Origin: Lysobacteraceae bacterium
GTDB lineage: Bacteria > Pseudomonadota > Gammaproteobacteria > Xanthomonadales > Xanthomonadaceae
Length of the DNA stretch: 8,588 nucleotides
Assembly (NCBI GenBank): GCA_003505795.1
Contig: DNXT01000204.1
Location: 1 to 8,588 of the forward strand
Reading direction: 5' to 3'
The translations under genes were made by a program, and so were the position numbers. Position 1 is the stretch's first letter; every line of letters begins with the position of its first letter. Positions 7,601 through 8,588 of this stretch are shown here, one piece after another. Under the pieces are notes generated by a model. The model was given only the letters and a program-made list of their open reading frames with translations, was not told the DNA's origin and made no database searches.

Positions 7601-8286
7601 AACTCCGGCTTGCTGCCGGACAACTCGGCGATACTGGCGGCAATGATGATGCCGTTGATCGGCGCGCGCGGACGGTTCTTCTTCAGCAGGCCCAGGAAGG
7701 TCAGCCATTCCAGCCGGTCCTCGACGCTCACCGAGTAGCGGCCGGCGGTGTCGAGCACGATGCCATTGGTGGTGAAGTACCAGTCGCAGTTGCGGGTACC
7801 GCCGATCCCCTGGATGACGTTGCTGCGGTTGTCCTGGAAAGGGAACTGCAAACCGGAATTGAGGATCGCCGTGCTCTTGCCGGCAGCCGGGTTGCCGATG
7901 ATCACGTACCACGGCAGTTCGTACAGCGCGGCCTTGCCCTTGAGCACGCCCATGCGCGAGGACTTGATCGCCTTGATCGCTTCCATCATCCGCGTGCGCA
8001 ACGCCTCGGTGTCGGCGCGTTGCGCCGGCTGCGCCGCGCTCACCGCCTCGTCGGCCTGGTCCTGCACCATGCGGTCGAGCCTGCGCGCGGCACGATTGGC
8101 GAGGATCCGCCGCACCCCCCATACCAGCAGCGCGATCAGCAGGGCCACCGCCAGGGCCACCGCCACCCAGACCGCGATCCCGCGCAGGTCGTCGCCGCCG
8201 AAATACGACACCGCGCCCGCCCCCACCAGGCCAAGCACCAACCACACACGGTAGTCGCTGAGGTAATACCGAAGATTGCTGAACAT
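4606..8286 (-). CDS. tssM: T6SS membrane subunit TssM (IcmF family)
   Basis: TssM, with TssL and TssJ, forms the trans-envelope complex on which the T6SS docks. The 1226-residue product has two N-terminal membrane segments (about 14-29 and 37-57), a cytoplasmic NTPase-like domain, a third membrane segment (about 442-460) and a large periplasmic region. The cytoplasmic domain keeps three nucleotide-binding motifs: Walker A GNPAAGKST (131-139), DTAGR (179-183) and TKAD (259-262). The periplasmic part includes the IcmF-related region and a C-terminal IcmF_C-like portion with EIDGQTLRYRNTPPQWTTMQYPN. It ends in an Ala/Thr/Pro-rich tail of about 35 residues. The ATG (8286-8284) overlaps the upstream stop as TGATG; a GTG one codon earlier (8289) overlaps as GTGA and is also possible. 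I prefer the ATG because the only purine-rich element (GGAA) is better spaced for it. The stop overlaps the tagF start. Length, topology and motifs are normal for the family. Confidence 0.96.
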   Translation of the reverse strand: MFSNLRYYLSDYRVWLVLGLVGAGAVSYFGGDDLRGIAVWVAVALAVALLIALLVWGVRRILANRAARRLDRMVQDQADEAVSAAQPAQRADTEALRTRMMEAIKAIKSSRMGVLKGKAALYELPWYVIIGNPAAGKSTAILNSGLQFPFQDNRSNVIQGIGGTRNCDWYFTTNGIVLDTAGRYSVSVEDRLEWLTFLGLLKKNRPRAPINGIIIAASIAELSGSKPEFAIELAKNLRQRVQEITERLEVFAPVYVVFTKADLIAGFAEFFQSLDPSERESVWGATLPFDVGAQRDALADFDSHFDELAEGIKEMSLSHMAMQRGREVSPGLLTLPLEFQGIKPALRTFIATLFEENPYQFKPVFRGFYFSSALQEGHSVHHASERVSRQFALQNRSGNNDQAPVGHTAFFLKDLFRKVVFADRQLVRQYSSPHQNRLRLGVFFGSVAVLALVLGLWTWSYTTNLQLANNAAKDLAQAVKVQSGRVDLKSRIDALLLLQDRLEQLDQYGRRGSITTRLGLYQGDAIRAKLLQEYYHGMRQVMLDPAVANLEKFLGEVVAQRGKLGQTTQKAANSDVLYQDASPTSTNDAYNALKTYLMLGNRKYVEGGHLSQQLTLFWRTWLDANRGQMTREEMLRAGEKLMTYYVAQSGDEAWPQVQTKVALVNDSREALTQVMKGQPAMQRVFAQIKARAAARFGTVTVNSLIGEERNNGAVAGSYAISGAFTREAWEEFVKDAISEAANTQLSTTDWVLGTTEQSDLSLAGSPEHIARELASLYKQEYAKEWRKFVAGLSISTFADFDQAVSRMNSIGDPANSPLRTLMQRVNEQTIWDNPVAEARNKKAEGGFVAWFQRTILRRDPESAAQQLPVGPVGKAFDGLARLTMPRQDQPAVIDAYFAELGKLRSRLNGIKNQGQTGVGTRKLMQDTLSNEGSELSSALALVDEQVLTGLDESQREAIRPLLLRPLTQTFSALVTPTESEINRAWSAQVYTPFNNGVGKQYPFNLNADVDAAPSDIAAIFGSNGAIASFNKDALGTLVIQRGNLLEARRWAGLGITLSNELVANYGNWVSGQGAGISQDTTIFEILPSPATGAVEYTIEIDGQTLRYRNTPPQWTTMQYPNVGAVPGAKITAVTSDGRTVEVFNAPGSNGFGRLMSAGSYENLDEGSRITWSAQGVAVSVEMRIVRRPGAAAESGDWQRGLQLPATVAGAQTVTPATAPASEGGEQ
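4613..4620 (-). promoter_or_regulatory. Strong ribosome binding site of tagF inside the 3' end of tssM
   Basis: The minus strand reads GGAGGTGAACA before the tagF GTG, with the GGAGG core (4616-4620) six bases from the start. It is a near-perfect Shine-Dalgarno and decides the GTG start. The same bases encode the last residues of TssM (GGEQ, then the stop), so tssM termination and tagF initiation are physically linked. Confidence 0.8.
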
Positions 8287-8588
8287 CACACGGGTTCCGG
8301 TTGGGCGGCATCGGCGGCCTGGGCGTCAGCCGGGCCAGCTTGGTCGGGAGAAGGGGAATCCAGGACGGCGGCCCAGCGCGTGGATGCCGGCGACACCGCC
8401 AGCATCATCACCGCTGCGCCACCGGCGTCGAGATGGGCATGGGCCAGCGCCAGCTGCGCCAGCGGCTGGACCGGACCGATCTCGCCGCTGCGGGAGGCTA
8501 CCGCGATGTACTGGCGCGACAGGTCGAGCTCGCCGCAGGCCTGCACCGCCGCGCCGCCGGCCTCGGCGGCCGGGTCGGCGCGCAGGTC
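8286..8588 (-). CDS. Unrecognised protein upstream of tssM, C-terminal 100 residues only
   Basis: An open frame enters from the right edge and ends at a TGA (8288-8286) that overlaps the tssM start as TGATG, so it is almost certainly the gene before tssM in the same unit. The visible part is Ala-rich and probably helical (PLAQLALAHAHLDAGGAAVMMLAVSP), followed by an acidic Pro/Ala/Gln tail (SPDQAGPADAQAADAAQPEPV). It has no membrane segment and no motif I know. It does not look like the end of TssL or TssK, genes often found beside tssM. The first in-frame start candidate in view is a GTG at 8546, but the frame stays open beyond it to the edge, so the true start lies outside or cannot be judged. 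Its function is unknown; an accessory T6SS role is inferred from position only. Confidence 0.7.
   Translation of the reverse strand, partial: DLRADPAAEAGGAAVQACGELDLSRQYIAVASRSGEIGPVQPLAQLALAHAHLDAGGAAVMMLAVSPASTRWAAVLDSPSPDQAGPADAQAADAAQPEPV

Noticed and set aside
1..8588. CRISPR arrays, insertion sequences, tRNA or rRNA genes
   Set aside because: No regularly spaced repeats, transposase frames, terminal inverted repeats or RNA gene signatures were seen; nearly all bases are coding.

Overview
This GC-rich window holds part of a type VI secretion system (T6SS) cluster from a proteobacterium. The GC content, the gene set and a GCTAGAATGC-type promoter element suggest a gammaproteobacterium of the Xanthomonadaceae/Lysobacteraceae (Xanthomonas, Stenotrophomonas, Lysobacter or similar). 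That placement is by general resemblance only; no marker gene is present.

Layout: (1) 1-1566, minus strand: the first 522 residues of a VgrG spike protein whose C-terminus lies beyond the left edge. (2) 1567-1756: a 190-base divergent intergenic region that should carry the promoters of vgrG and tssA. (3) 1757-2815, plus strand: a complete short-type TssA. (4) 2816-2854: a 39-base convergent gap with a GC-rich hairpin that can act as a terminator for both strands. (5) 2855-8588, minus strand: a tight transcription unit read right to left. It contains the end of an unrecognised gene at the right edge, then tssM, tagF, and a gene for a secreted BON-like/OmpA peptidoglycan-binding protein. Stops and starts in this unit overlap or lie within 3 bases, so translation is probably coupled.

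How the genes work together: TssM is the inner-membrane NTPase-like part of the membrane complex that spans the periplasm. The OmpA/BON protein probably binds peptidoglycan near that complex. TagF is the family known to hold the apparatus off until a signalling pathway releases it. TssA coordinates baseplate, sheath and tail-tube assembly. VgrG is the puncturing tip that carries effectors. Sheath, tube, ClpV, remaining baseplate genes, TssJ/TssK/TssL and any kinase/FHA regulators are not in the window and probably lie outside it. I see no insertion sequence, tRNA, CRISPR array or broken gene. The least understood parts are the unidentified protein at the right edge, the BON-OmpA protein and the unseen C-terminus of VgrG.
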